Notes: generated from the sequence alone by a model not told the origin. Numbered from the stretch's first letter, positions 15,901-23,970 are shown. The stretch: 28,728 nt of DNA from an uncultured Bacteroidaceae bacterium (GCA_904501945.1 CAJGCU010000021.1:1-28728); one strand, 5' to 3'. A program made the numbers and translations.

Positions 15901-17019
15901 ATGAACAAGTGTGATTCCAAACGTAAGGTTCTTTTCCTGATAGAGTCTCTCCATGGCGGCAAGGCTGCAAAGACACTTGCTACATTAGTGCAATATATAG
16001 ACAAGACCAAGTTCGATGTCACGGTATGCGCCATCACAGGAGGTGGAAAATATGAGTCCACCATCAGTGAAAACGTTAATTATAAAGCCATCCTCAAAGA
16101 TGGAGCGCGAGGGACGAAATACAGCCTTGTGTACAAGCGGCTTCCTTTGTCAATGGTTTACAAGATGTTTGTTCCGCAAGGCAATGATGTTGAGATTGCT
16201 TACACAGAAGGTTTTGCCACCAAGCTGTTAAGCTGCTCTTCCAACACAAAGGCAAAAAAATATGCGTGGGTACATTCCGACCTTCACAGCAATCATTGGA
16301 CCCAGGAAGTCTTCTCAAATATCAAAGACGAGACAAAGGCATACAATCAGTATGATAAAATTATAGGTGTAGCCGGCCTCATCTGTGATTCCTTCAAAAA
16401 AGAATTTCCAGGTGTTGCTAAGCCCGTAGAGACGATTTATGCCCCCATTGATTCATTGTCAGTTCGTCTTAAGTCGTTAAATGCCAGCAACGAAGATGAA
16501 AATAACGTAAAAGTGCGTCTAGTGGCTCATGGTCGTCTTGAAGCACATAACGAATATACCCGTTTGCTGAGAATCGTCAATCGTTTCGTAAAAGAGGGAT
16601 ATGATATCGGTTTGTGGATTTTTGGTGATGGTTCGCAGCGAGGCATCCTTGACCATTATGTCAAAGAAAACTCCTTGCAGGATAGAGTCAAGCTTTTCGG
16701 TCCTCATCCCAATCCCTACCGCTATCTGGTGCAAGGCAACCTCTTTGTCTGCTCATCTCACAGTTCAGCTGTCATCAAAGCCCTTATCCTTGGTCTCCCT
16801 GTTGTTGCCACCGAAACACCAGAACTCAAGGAACTGCTGAAGAATGGTGAATCAGCCCTCATCACAGCCAATACGGAAGATTCCCTCTATGCAGGCATAA
16901 AGAAACTCCTCGACGACCCTCAAATGCTGGAACAGTACAAGCAGAAAGGCGAAGCACGTGGTTGGGACTTCGACATCGAAGCCCTCATGGTGCCAGTAGA
17001 AAACCTTTTGCAGGAATAA
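15901..17019 (+). CDS. GT4-like glycosyltransferase with degenerate donor-site motif
   Basis: A 372-aa protein with the two-Rossmann GT-B plan of GT4 enzymes. N-terminal half: 'KVLFLIESLHGGKAAKTLATL', shared in reduced form with the other GT4 proteins here as two parts (FLIESLHGGKAAKTL), and 'KKYAWVHSDLHSNHW'. C-terminal half: 'VRLVAHGRLEAHNEY', 'IFGDGSQRGILDHY', 'VKLFGPHPNPY' and 'LILGLPVVATETPEL'. It should transfer a sugar from a nucleotide donor to the lipid-linked repeat unit at the inner membrane. The EX7E donor motif is lost: the region reads 'SSHSSAVIKALILG', with Ser and Lys in place of the two Glu. It could be inactive, or an alpha-transferase using another residue. Isolated by repeats on both sides. 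Confidence 0.82.
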   Translation: MNKCDSKRKVLFLIESLHGGKAAKTLATLVQYIDKTKFDVTVCAITGGGKYESTISENVNYKAILKDGARGTKYSLVYKRLPLSMVYKMFVPQGNDVEIAYTEGFATKLLSCSSNTKAKKYAWVHSDLHSNHWTQEVFSNIKDETKAYNQYDKIIGVAGLICDSFKKEFPGVAKPVETIYAPIDSLSVRLKSLNASNEDENNVKVRLVAHGRLEAHNEYTRLLRIVNRFVKEGYDIGLWIFGDGSQRGILDHYVKENSLQDRVKLFGPHPNPYRYLVQGNLFVCSSHSSAVIKALILGLPVVATETPELKELLKNGESALITANTEDSLYAGIKKLLDDPQMLEQYKQKGEARGWDFDIEALMVPVENLLQE

Positions 17020-17042
17020 AAAGCAATTCTGGCTAGAAAGGA

Positions 17043-17124
17043 AATTCACGGAATTGAGCCTTGGGAGGCTCTTGGTGGAGCGGCTAGTTGCATTCGGCAA
17101 CGTAAATCTGTGTGATCCGTGAGC
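17043..17124 (+). repeat. CACRGAT-arm repeat, tandem copy 1 (shortened left arm)
   Basis: The left arm is reduced to one unit (CACGGAATT). Both inner hairpins are present: GAGCC-TTGGGA-GGCTC and GTTGC-ATTCG-GCAAC. The right arm has two units (ATCTGTG, ATCCGTG). The linker to copy 2 begins GAGCCCAAAT at 17121. Confidence 0.8.
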
Positions 17125-17150
17125 CCAAATTACTAAGTATGTTTTTATTC

Positions 17151-17257
17151 TCTCACAGATATCACAGATTCCACGGATTTGAGCCTTGCGAGGCTCTTTA
17201 GAAAAAGTTGCATTCGGCAACGTAAAAAATCTGTGTGATCCGTGCAATCCGTGAGCC
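17151..17257 (+). repeat. CACRGAT-arm repeat, tandem copy 2 (complete)
   Basis: Best-preserved copy. Left arm: CACAGATAT, CACAGATTC, CACGGATTT at exact 9-bp steps from 17154. Hairpin 1: GAGCC-TTGCGA-GGCTC from 17181. Hairpin 2: GTTGC-ATTCG-GCAAC from 17207. Right arm: ATCTGTG, ATCCGTG, ATCCGTG at 17229, 17238 and 17247, again 9 apart. Over 28 positions the left arm and the complement of the right arm agree at 22. Confidence 0.88.
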
Positions 17258-17282
17258 CAAATTACTAAGTATGTTTTTATTC

Positions 17283-17390
17283 TCTCACAGATATCACAGA
17301 TTTCACGGATTTGAGCCTTGCACGGCTCTTAGTGAGGCGGCTAGTTGCAGTCGGCAACATAAATCTGTGTAATCCGTGCTATCCGTGAGA
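17283..17390 (+). repeat. CACRGAT-arm repeat, tandem copy 3
   Basis: Left arm of three 9-mers from 17286, hairpin 1 GAGCC-TTGCAC-GGCTC, hairpin 2 GTTGC-AGTCG-GCAAC (17344-17358), right arm of three units, ending ATCCGTGAGA. Copy 2 and copy 3 start 132 bp apart and are joined by the same linker that joins copies 1 and 2. Confidence 0.87.
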
Positions 17391-17451
17391 AAAAATAAGT
17401 TGTGTTCTACTCTCGCATATACACAGATTTCCTTTCAATTTCCTTTCCTTG

Positions 17452-17490
17452 AGACAAATCGTTTACGATTCCTAACAATAATTGTCTTTT
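17452..17490 (+). terminator. Possible weak terminator before the flippase promoter
   Basis: AGACAA (17452-17457) pairs with TTGTCT (17482-17487), followed by TTT. An inner hairpin AATCG-TTTA-CGATT lies in the loop. It is AT-rich and short, so terminator function is uncertain. Confidence 0.3.
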
Positions 17491-17538
17491 GGCATATTGG
17501 GACACATTGAAATACCCATTCCCTTTTATGCTTGATAG

Positions 17539-17546
17539 TAACTTTG
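17539..17546 (+). promoter_or_regulatory. -7 box upstream of the flippase gene
   Basis: TAACTTTG matches TAnnTTTG, about 59 nt before the ATG at 17606. No -33 TTTG is seen at the right distance. If real, it gives the AT-rich cassette its own promoter inside the locus. Confidence 0.45.
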
Positions 17547-17605
17547 TATCGTAAATTTATACGTTATAAAAAGGACGGGGATTGTAACAAAAAGAGTCAA
17601 ATCTA

Positions 17606-19078
17606 ATGGATGAGTCATTAAAACAGAAAACTTTTTCAGGGTTAGTCTGGAATTTCTTGGAAACTTTTGCCCTACAAGGCTTTGGGTTCGTCCAAGGTAT
17701 TATATTGGCTCGTTTGCTGATGCCATCAGATTATGGTCTGATAGCAATGACCGCAGTTTTTTTTTCTATATCCTATGCCTTAATAGACACAGGATTTACT
17801 TCAGCTTTGATAAGGAAACAGAATAGGAAGGATATTGATTACTCTACGGTATATGTAACGAACATAGTGCTTTCTTGTATTTTCTCTTTAGTTTTATGGT
17901 TGTGCTCACCATTTATCGCGGATTTTTATGAAGAACCTGAATTGTGTCCTATTATATGTGCCAACGCATTGTTGATGCTGTTTGGTTCTTTTATTGCTGT
18001 ACAAGGTGCTCGATTAACCATTCAATTGGATTTTAAACTAAAGAGTAAGATTGTTGTTATTTCGACCATTTCGACAGGTATAATATCGATTCTTTTAGCC
18101 TATTGTGGTTTGGGAGTTTGGTCTTTAGTTCTTCCCAATTTTTTTTCTGTTTTGATGCGAGGCTTATTGTATTGGAAATATCAGCATTGGTTCCCTGGTT
18201 TTCGATTTTCATGGAATATATATAAAGAATATTTTTCTTATGGCTCAAAACTGATGTTATCAACCTTATTGAATGCTACATACGATAATGTTTATTCTTT
18301 AGTGATAGGTAAGGTTTATTCATCTTCATCTTTGCTAGGGTATTATACAAAGGGATGTGGTTATGCTTCTTTGCCAGCCTCGGTGTTTAGCGGTATTTTG
18401 AATAAAGTAACATTCCCTGTTTTGTCAAAGATACAGGAAGACGATGTGCTTTTGGAACAAATTTACAGAAAAATGATACGAGTTTCTGCGTATGTTGTAT
18501 TTCCGTTGATGATATTGCTTTTTTTATTAGCGCGCCCATTGGTTATTGTTCTTATAACAGAGAAATGGGCTAATTGTATTATATATATTCAAATATTATG
18601 TTTCTCATTGATGTGGAATCCAATACATTCTCTTAATCTTAATTTGTTGCTAATAAAAGGTAAAACGGATCTTTTTCTTAAATTAGAAATAGTAAAGAAA
18701 ATAATAGGGGGCATTACATTATGCGTTACAATTCCATTCGGGATTATAGCCATATGTTACGGACAGGTTTTTTCATCTCTTTTATTTTTAGTTTTGAATA
18801 CTTATTATACTGGTAAGTTTATACATGTGGGTTTTTTAAAACAAATGAAAGATCTGCTACCAACAATGTTCTACACTTTTTTTATGGGATTAGGCGTGTG
18901 GATATTGTTATCTTTTATTTCTTCTTTTCCCATTCAAATTATAGCAGGGATAGGATTGGGCATTCCTTTTTATCTTGTTGTTTCAAAGTTTGCAAAGTCT
19001 CAAGAATATATATTCTTGTTAGATTTGTTGATTCAGAATATCCCTTTTATAAATAAAAACAGGAAAAATCCCTTTTAA
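17606..19078 (+). CDS. Wzx-type polysaccharide flippase
   Basis: An integral membrane protein of 490 residues with about 12-14 hydrophobic helices, of the MOP superfamily, WzxC-like lipopolysaccharide biosynthesis group. The N-terminus is diagnostic: 'FSGLVWNFLETFALQGFGFV' then 'LARLLMPSDYGLIAM', 'LIDTGFTSALIRKQ' and a middle 'YSLVIGKVYSSSSLLGYYTKG'. It is expected to move undecaprenyl-linked repeat units across the inner membrane, ahead of the Wzy polymerase at 27074. The gene is markedly AT-rich compared with the genes before 17 kb, which marks the start of the low-GC cassette. It has its own -7 box and lies directly downstream of the triple repeat; the next gene starts 3 nt after its stop. 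Confidence 0.92.
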   Translation: MDESLKQKTFSGLVWNFLETFALQGFGFVQGIILARLLMPSDYGLIAMTAVFFSISYALIDTGFTSALIRKQNRKDIDYSTVYVTNIVLSCIFSLVLWLCSPFIADFYEEPELCPIICANALLMLFGSFIAVQGARLTIQLDFKLKSKIVVISTISTGIISILLAYCGLGVWSLVLPNFFSVLMRGLLYWKYQHWFPGFRFSWNIYKEYFSYGSKLMLSTLLNATYDNVYSLVIGKVYSSSSLLGYYTKGCGYASLPASVFSGILNKVTFPVLSKIQEDDVLLEQIYRKMIRVSAYVVFPLMILLFLLARPLVIVLITEKWANCIIYIQILCFSLMWNPIHSLNLNLLLIKGKTDLFLKLEIVKKIIGGITLCVTIPFGIIAICYGQVFSSLLFLVLNTYYTGKFIHVGFLKQMKDLLPTMFYTFFMGLGVWILLSFISSFPIQIIAGIGLGIPFYLVVSKFAKSQEYIFLLDLLIQNIPFINKNRKNPF

Positions 19079-19081
19079 AGT

Positions 19082-20179
19082 ATGATTATAGAGAAAAAAC
19101 AATTGTTCTTTTTGCTTTTCTCGATGAATTTAGGGGGTGTTGAGAAATCGTTGTTAGGGTTGTTGTCTCTATTAGATAGAGATGAATATGATATACATAT
19201 TGGTTTATTACGTAAAGAAGGTGCTTTGTTGGACAGCCTCCCTTCATGGGTTGTCGTACATGAGTGTTTTAAGGAACAATGGGAAGTTCTTAATCGCCCC
19301 CCTTTGTTAACTATAAAATCCTTTTTCAATAAAGGAAATTTCATGGAGGCTATTATGCATCTTTTTTTATACATAATATATAAAGTTTCGGGGGATAGAA
19401 CGCTTTTCTATAAATATATATTGCGTAAAGAACCTTCTATTGATATATGTTTTGATAAAGCATATGCCTATGCAGGCCCAGCCTCGATGTTAGATTATTA
19501 TATTTGTCGAAAGATAAAAGCAAAAGAGAAATATGGGTGGATTCATTATGATATAAAAAGATTTGGTATAGACAAGGTTTTAACTCGTAAATTGTATAAG
19601 GATTACCAAAAAGTATATGTGGTGTCGGAAACGGCAAAAAGTACGTTTGATGAACTCTTTCTTGAATTTCGTCAAAAAACAGAGGTGAGATATAATGTTG
19701 TTTCGAAAGAACAAATACTATCATTGGCAGAACAAGGTGATACCTTTACTGATGAGTTTTTTGGAATCAGGATTTTGACAGTAGGGCGTTTGTCTCAAGA
19801 GAAGGGACAGGATGTTGCCATTTCTGCATTAAAGATGTTGATTGATAAAGGTTATGATGTGAAGTGGTATTTTGTCGGAGAGGGGAATTTGCGTACAATA
19901 TGTGAGCAGAAAGCTTCTGAATTAGGGGTGTCTGATAAAGTCGCTTTTTTAGGATTGCAGACAAATCCATACGGCTATATGAAGGATTGTGATATATATG
20001 TTCAGCCTTCTCGTCATGAAAGATATTGTATAACTCTTGCTGAAGCTCGTTGTTTTACAACTCCTATAGTTGCAACAAATTTTACTGGTGCAGAAGAGCA
20101 ATTGAGGACTTATCCTCAAAGTGTAGTGACGGGTATGTCTGCAGAGGAGATTGCAGAAGGTATAATACGATTTTTATGA
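19082..20179 (+). CDS. GT4 glycosyltransferase (short C-terminus)
   Basis: A 365-aa GT-B protein. Shared motifs: 'LLFSMNLGGVEKSLLGLLSL' near the N-terminus, 'EKYGWIHYDIKRFG', 'ILTVGRLSQEKGQDVAI', 'WYFVGEGNLRTI', 'VAFLGLQTNPYGYM' and 'VQPSRHERYCITLAEARCF'. The EX7E pair is intact, although RYC replaces the usual GFG after the first Glu. The 'GGVEKS' loop and 'WIHxD' motif place it with the GT4 proteins at 22777 and 25144. The protein stops at 'AEEIAEGIIRFL', where those relatives continue for about 30 more residues; the stop overlaps the start of the GT2 gene (ATGA), so the end may have been trimmed by recombination. Sugar specificity cannot be read from sequence. Confidence 0.88.
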   Translation: MIIEKKQLFFLLFSMNLGGVEKSLLGLLSLLDRDEYDIHIGLLRKEGALLDSLPSWVVVHECFKEQWEVLNRPPLLTIKSFFNKGNFMEAIMHLFLYIIYKVSGDRTLFYKYILRKEPSIDICFDKAYAYAGPASMLDYYICRKIKAKEKYGWIHYDIKRFGIDKVLTRKLYKDYQKVYVVSETAKSTFDELFLEFRQKTEVRYNVVSKEQILSLAEQGDTFTDEFFGIRILTVGRLSQEKGQDVAISALKMLIDKGYDVKWYFVGEGNLRTICEQKASELGVSDKVAFLGLQTNPYGYMKDCDIYVQPSRHERYCITLAEARCFTTPIVATNFTGAEEQLRTYPQSVVTGMSAEEIAEGIIRFL

Positions 20180-21039
20180 TTTCTGTCATTATTCCTATAT
20201 ATAATGTATCTCAATATCTGTCTCAATGCTTGGATAGCGTATTGGCTCAATCATATAAAGATTTAGAAATAATTTTAGTAGATGATGGCTCTACGGACGG
20301 ATGTGCTGTGATATGTGATGAGTATAAGGGGAAAGATAGGCGTATACAAGTAATTCATAAGAAGAATGGTGGGTTGAGCGATGCGCGTAATGCAGGAATG
20401 AAAATAGCTAAAGGAGAATGGATCTATTTTGTGGATTCGGATGATTGGCTCGCGGAAGAAGCTATTGAAAGACTGTATGAATATGCAATTGTACATAATT
20501 GTGACATGGTTCAGGGGAATATGTATTATGTATACAAAGACCACATGTTGTACCGTCAGGCAAATGGAAAAGAACGAAAGAGAACCATTCTGACTTGCGA
20601 TGAAGCAATGCGAGAGTTGATTATTAATGACCGTGTGAAAAACTTTGCATGGGGAAAATTGTATAAGAGAGGTCTCATACAGGATTTAGATTTCCCTGTT
20701 GGGAAATATTTTGAGGATAGTTTTTGGCAACACCATATTATCGATAGAGTGGAGCGTTATGGAATTATTGATGAACCTTTGTATTATTATCGTCAACGAG
20801 GCGATAGTATCTCTGGAACACCATCAACTCGCTTTAATGATTTGTTGGAAGGAAATAGGGAAAGACTAAATTTTATTCGTGAAAAATATCCTGAGTTGTT
20901 CCCTTTAATGGAGAAGAAATATAAAAAAATATATAATCAAATGAATCCTCCTGATGATATGGGATATAAATGTGTTTTATTTGTACGAAAAGTTGTAGGA
21001 AGAATCCGACCGAGTTTATATAAGAGAATAAATTTATGA
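20176..21039 (+). CDS. GT2 glycosyltransferase
   Basis: A 287-aa family 2 (GT-A) transferase: 'ISVIIPIYNVSQYLSQCLDS', 'LEIILVDDGSTDGC', 'KKNGGLSDARNAGMKIAKGE' and the metal-binding 'YFVDSDDW', followed by 'FAWGKLYKRGL' and 'YFEDSFWQHHII'. An inverting enzyme using a nucleotide-sugar donor is expected, acting on the lipid-linked intermediate at the cytoplasmic membrane. The ATG at 20176 is used: it starts exactly at the conserved first beta strand and overlaps the previous stop by 4 nt. An open frame continues to 20050, but that part is the GT4 gene read in another frame. It overlaps the next gene by 4 nt. Confidence 0.93.
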   Translation: MISVIIPIYNVSQYLSQCLDSVLAQSYKDLEIILVDDGSTDGCAVICDEYKGKDRRIQVIHKKNGGLSDARNAGMKIAKGEWIYFVDSDDWLAEEAIERLYEYAIVHNCDMVQGNMYYVYKDHMLYRQANGKERKRTILTCDEAMRELIINDRVKNFAWGKLYKRGLIQDLDFPVGKYFEDSFWQHHIIDRVERYGIIDEPLYYYRQRGDSISGTPSTRFNDLLEGNRERLNFIREKYPELFPLMEKKYKKIYNQMNPPDDMGYKCVLFVRKVVGRIRPSLYKRINL

Positions 21040-21746
21040 GTGGAGTTTTTCCCAATATACAATCTTTTGTGGATGTTCTCAATCAAAGTGAGGTTCCCTA
21101 TTTGGTGCTTCGCAATTATGAGAAAATGCTATCTCCTGAACTTTATATGGAAGGGCATGGCGATATCGATTTGTTGTGCTCGGATGCTCGATTGTTAGCG
21201 AAAGCAATAGGCGCTAAGACATATACAGATAAAGTAAAAGCTGTGTGTGATGATGGGGTTCATTATTATGTGATGATAGCAGAGCAACCTGTGAGTTTGG
21301 ATTTACGTTCTGTTGGTGATGGGTACTATTGCCTAAAGTGGCAGAAAGAGATGCTGGAACGGCGAATAAAGAAAGATGGATTTTATGTGATGAATGAACA
21401 CGACGATCTTTATTCTCTGATACATCATGCAGTTCTTCAAAAGAGGCATTTTTCGGAGGAGTACAAAGAACGGTTGACGGGTATGTGCCATACGTTGGGA
21501 GTGGAAGTAAGGGAACAGACACATTCTTGCTTTATTTCATTACTTGAAGACTATATGCAGCAGAATGGCTATACATATACATATCCGACAGACACATTTG
21601 TGCCATTAAACAAAAAGTATATCAATACTCAGATGTTGGAAAAGAATCGAATTTTAGCTTTCCAACATTGGATATTTGACACAAAAGTTGGTACAATAGA
21701 ATGTTTAGTGAAGATAAAGCACTTATTACAGGGGCAAAAAACATGA
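21036..21746 (+). CDS. Nucleotidyltransferase-like protein of the polysaccharide locus
   Basis: A 236-aa soluble protein without signal or membrane helix. The N-terminal part looks like a minimal nucleotidyltransferase fold: 'PYLVLRNYEKM' as first strand, then 'GHGDIDLLCSD' (D43 and D45, the GD.D metal motif) and 'QPVSLDLRSVGDGYY' (D89, possible third carboxylate). 'LYSLIHHAVLQKRHFSEEY' follows as a helical segment. This resembles uncharacterised NTP_transf_5-like proteins; the reaction is unknown. Possibilities are transfer of a nucleotide or phosphate-linked substituent to the glycan, or activation of a precursor. Start and stop both overlap the neighbours by 4 nt (ATGA), so it is tightly coupled to GT2 and to the DGxHR protein. 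Confidence 0.65.
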   Translation: MSGVFPNIQSFVDVLNQSEVPYLVLRNYEKMLSPELYMEGHGDIDLLCSDARLLAKAIGAKTYTDKVKAVCDDGVHYYVMIAEQPVSLDLRSVGDGYYCLKWQKEMLERRIKKDGFYVMNEHDDLYSLIHHAVLQKRHFSEEYKERLTGMCHTLGVEVREQTHSCFISLLEDYMQQNGYTYTYPTDTFVPLNKKYINTQMLEKNRILAFQHWIFDTKVGTIECLVKIKHLLQGQKT

Positions 21747-22777
21747 CTATCATAGAGAGATTGCAATCTCATACGGTAAATATCTATCAACTTCGCGAAG
21801 ATGATCTTGTTGAAAAGTGGGTAGATGCACGACTTTTGTTGCATCCAACTCGTTTTGACTTGTTTGCGAAGTTGTATTATGTGAGAAATCGCATGGATAA
21901 TAAGGCTGAGGCCGTGAAGGTGTATAAAGAGCATATAAAAGCTTTTAATCCTGATTTGAAAGAGCCGGGAAGGGAGGACAAATCGGGATATGATGACTTT
22001 TTGATGGCTTTTGAAGCTTTAATAGAAACTTTTTCACGGACAGATTTTGATGCTTCGCAATCATTGGTGCCAATAACAGAAGATGGTATTATATTAGATG
22101 GGGCTCATCGGGTTTCCGCTTTGGCTTATTGTAATAAAAAGGTGAATGTGGCAATCTGTAAAGGCGTTGTACCTAAAGCTAATTTTGATTATCGGTATTT
22201 TAAAGATAGAGGACTTTCTTGGGACACAATGGATATAATAGCTCATGAGATGTTACAGTGGCTTCCCGATATATATGTTGCTTGTTTGTGGCCTAAAATG
22301 TCAGATCAATCCCAAGCATTTGCATGGATAGAGGAAACATTTGGGATTGTTTATGAGAGGAAGGTGAAGGTGAATTACCCTTCTTTTAGAAAACTTATAA
22401 AGAAGGTGTATGAGAACCAGCCATGGGTAAATGAACCTAATAGTGTTGATGATAAATCCCTGCATTGTTATGGGTTTAATGGACAATTACGTTTCTTGTT
22501 TTTTGTTTCAAGAGATCTTGATAAAGTTCTATTTATTAAAGAAAAAATCCGCTTGATGTATGGGGTTGGAAAACATGCGTTGCATATTACGGACAATGAA
22601 TTGGAGACAAGAGAAATAGCAAGGATTCTTTTAGAAACAAAGTTAAGGAAGGAATGGTTGGATCATTCTGCCGTCAATAGCTTAAGCGAGAAAATTCAAG
22701 AGAGGTGGTATTATTTTAAGAAAGTTCAAGTGATAGACTTCAAAGTAAAGGTGGCAAAATTGTTAAGTGTAAAATAA
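21743..22777 (+). CDS. DGxHR-motif (ParB/sulfiredoxin-fold-like) protein of the polysaccharide locus
   Basis: A 344-aa soluble protein. The clearest motif is 'LVPITEDGIILDGAHRVSAL' (D119-G-A-H-R123), the DGxHR signature of ParB/sulfiredoxin-fold domains, which in the SerK/SbnI group bind nucleotide and phosphorylate serine. The fold also serves DNA-binding ParB proteins, but no helix-turn-helix is obvious here and the context is polysaccharide synthesis. A C-terminal half (about 160-344) I do not recognise includes 'EETFGIVYERKVKVNYPSF'. The ATG at 21743 is preferred over 21701 because it overlaps the previous stop by 4 nt and the longer form reads in the NTase gene. The stop overlaps the next ATG by one base. 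Function is inferred only: a small-molecule or sugar kinase paired with the NTase-like protein. Confidence 0.6.
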   Translation: MTIIERLQSHTVNIYQLREDDLVEKWVDARLLLHPTRFDLFAKLYYVRNRMDNKAEAVKVYKEHIKAFNPDLKEPGREDKSGYDDFLMAFEALIETFSRTDFDASQSLVPITEDGIILDGAHRVSALAYCNKKVNVAICKGVVPKANFDYRYFKDRGLSWDTMDIIAHEMLQWLPDIYVACLWPKMSDQSQAFAWIEETFGIVYERKVKVNYPSFRKLIKKVYENQPWVNEPNSVDDKSLHCYGFNGQLRFLFFVSRDLDKVLFIKEKIRLMYGVGKHALHITDNELETREIARILLETKLRKEWLDHSAVNSLSEKIQERWYYFKKVQVIDFKVKVAKLLSVK

Positions 22778-23958
22778 TGAAAAAGCGTATACTTTTTACC
22801 ATTGATTCGCTTACGATAGGTGGGGCTGAGAAAAGTCTTATAACATTGTTGAATTTACTGGATTATTCTCGTTATGAGGTGGATTTGCAGTTGTTTGCGT
22901 TTGGTGGAACTCTTATGCACTTCCTTCCTAAAGAAGTGAATGTTTTGCCTCCTTTAAACTATACTCGTTTCTTAAGTCAATCCATTTGGGAACAACTTTT
23001 GAATCCCACAATGTTGATAGTTAGATTGTTGTATTCTTTTAAAATAAGGAAGTCGGGATTGCTTCATGCGGATAAAGCCTGTTTGTATTGGCAAACAATA
23101 GGGAGATGTATAGAAATGAATACCCGACAGTATGATGTCGCAATAGGATATGCTCAAGGGATTCCTACGTTTTATACTGTAGATAAGGTAGCGGCAAAGA
23201 AGAAACTTTTGTGGGTAAATGTTGATTACAGACTTACTGGAAAAACAAAAGAATATCAATCTCAATTTTATCGTAAATGTGATGTAATAGTTCCTGTTTC
23301 TGATTCAGCTTGCAAAGTGTTTTCTAGAGATGTGTATCCAGAATTTAAAGAGAAGATGAAAATAATGTGGGATATAATAGATGCACAGATGATTAATAGG
23401 ATGTCGGAACTTCCTCCTGACAAGTCAATCTCAAAAGGATTTCCAGTAATTATGACAGCGGGGCGTCTTAATAAGCCACAAAAAGGGTATGATTTGGCAT
23501 TGGCGGCAGCAAAGATTTTACGTGATAGGGGAATCCGATTCCGATGGTATGCGGTAGGGGATGGCCCTTATAGAGGGGAAATGGAGAAATTTATTCAAGA
23601 GAATCATTTACAAGATGTTTTCGTCCTTCTTGGATTTACTCCCAATCCTTATAGTTATATGCGACAATGCGATGTGTATGTACAGACTTCCAGACATGAA
23701 GGTTTTGGCTTGACAATAGCTGAAGCTCGTATATTAAACAAACCTGTTGTTTGTACAAATTTTGAAGCTTGTACCATGCAAATGGTAGATGGCAAGAATG
23801 GACTAATCACCTCTTTTGAACCTAAAGATATTGCGGATGCGATAGAGAAACTCTTGACTGATAAACACCTGTATGAAGAGATTGAGGCTTATTTGAAGCA
23901 GGAGAAAAAAGGGAATGTGGAAGAAATAGAGAATTTCTATCAATTGATAGGTTGTTAA
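22777..23958 (+). CDS. GT4 glycosyltransferase
   Basis: A 393-aa GT-B enzyme with full GT4 features: 'ILFTIDSLTIGGAEKSLITL', 'KLLWVNVDYRLTGK' (the usual WIHxD reads WVNVD), 'PVIMTAGRLNKPQKGYDLA', 'WYAVGDGPYRGEME', 'LLGFTPNPYSYMRQCDVYV' and 'SRHEGFGLTIAEARIL' with the EX7E pair intact. A complete C-terminal region ('DIADAIEKLLTDKHLYEE') follows, in contrast to the GT4 at 19082. It starts inside the previous stop (TAATG) and lies 12 nt before the acyltransferase remnant. It should add one sugar to the repeat unit; which sugar is not visible. Confidence 0.93.
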   Translation: MKKRILFTIDSLTIGGAEKSLITLLNLLDYSRYEVDLQLFAFGGTLMHFLPKEVNVLPPLNYTRFLSQSIWEQLLNPTMLIVRLLYSFKIRKSGLLHADKACLYWQTIGRCIEMNTRQYDVAIGYAQGIPTFYTVDKVAAKKKLLWVNVDYRLTGKTKEYQSQFYRKCDVIVPVSDSACKVFSRDVYPEFKEKMKIMWDIIDAQMINRMSELPPDKSISKGFPVIMTAGRLNKPQKGYDLALAAAKILRDRGIRFRWYAVGDGPYRGEMEKFIQENHLQDVFVLLGFTPNPYSYMRQCDVYVQTSRHEGFGLTIAEARILNKPVVCTNFEACTMQMVDGKNGLITSFEPKDIADAIEKLLTDKHLYEEIEAYLKQEKKGNVEEIENFYQLIGC

Positions 23959-23970
23959 AAGTTATCAGGG

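Larger units (their letters stand above)
17020..17605. other. Intergenic region with three tandem repeat copies, a weak hairpin and a promoter
   Basis: These 586 bases contain no credible gene. They hold three head-to-tail CACRGAT-arm repeats (17043-17390), a weak stem-loop before a T-run (17452-17490) and a -7 box (17539-17546) for the flippase gene. Minus-strand frames that run through the repeats are by-products of the repeat sequence. Confidence 0.7.

Noticed and set aside
16852..17247. Minus-strand open frame of 131 codons across the end of the GT gene and two repeat copies
   Set aside because: It exists because the two repeat copies it crosses happen to be in phase. The peptide contains the repeat in translation (EPRKA.IRG.CDICER), which appears in other frames at other copies. 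No start signal is seen.
17043..17390. CRISPR array
   Set aside because: Three long units with the same linker, no variable spacers and no cas genes; unit length of about 130 bp does not fit.
20050..20175. N-terminal extension of the GT2 protein
   Set aside because: It is the GT4 gene read in another frame; GT2 proteins begin at the ISVIIPIYN strand, which follows the ATG at 20176.
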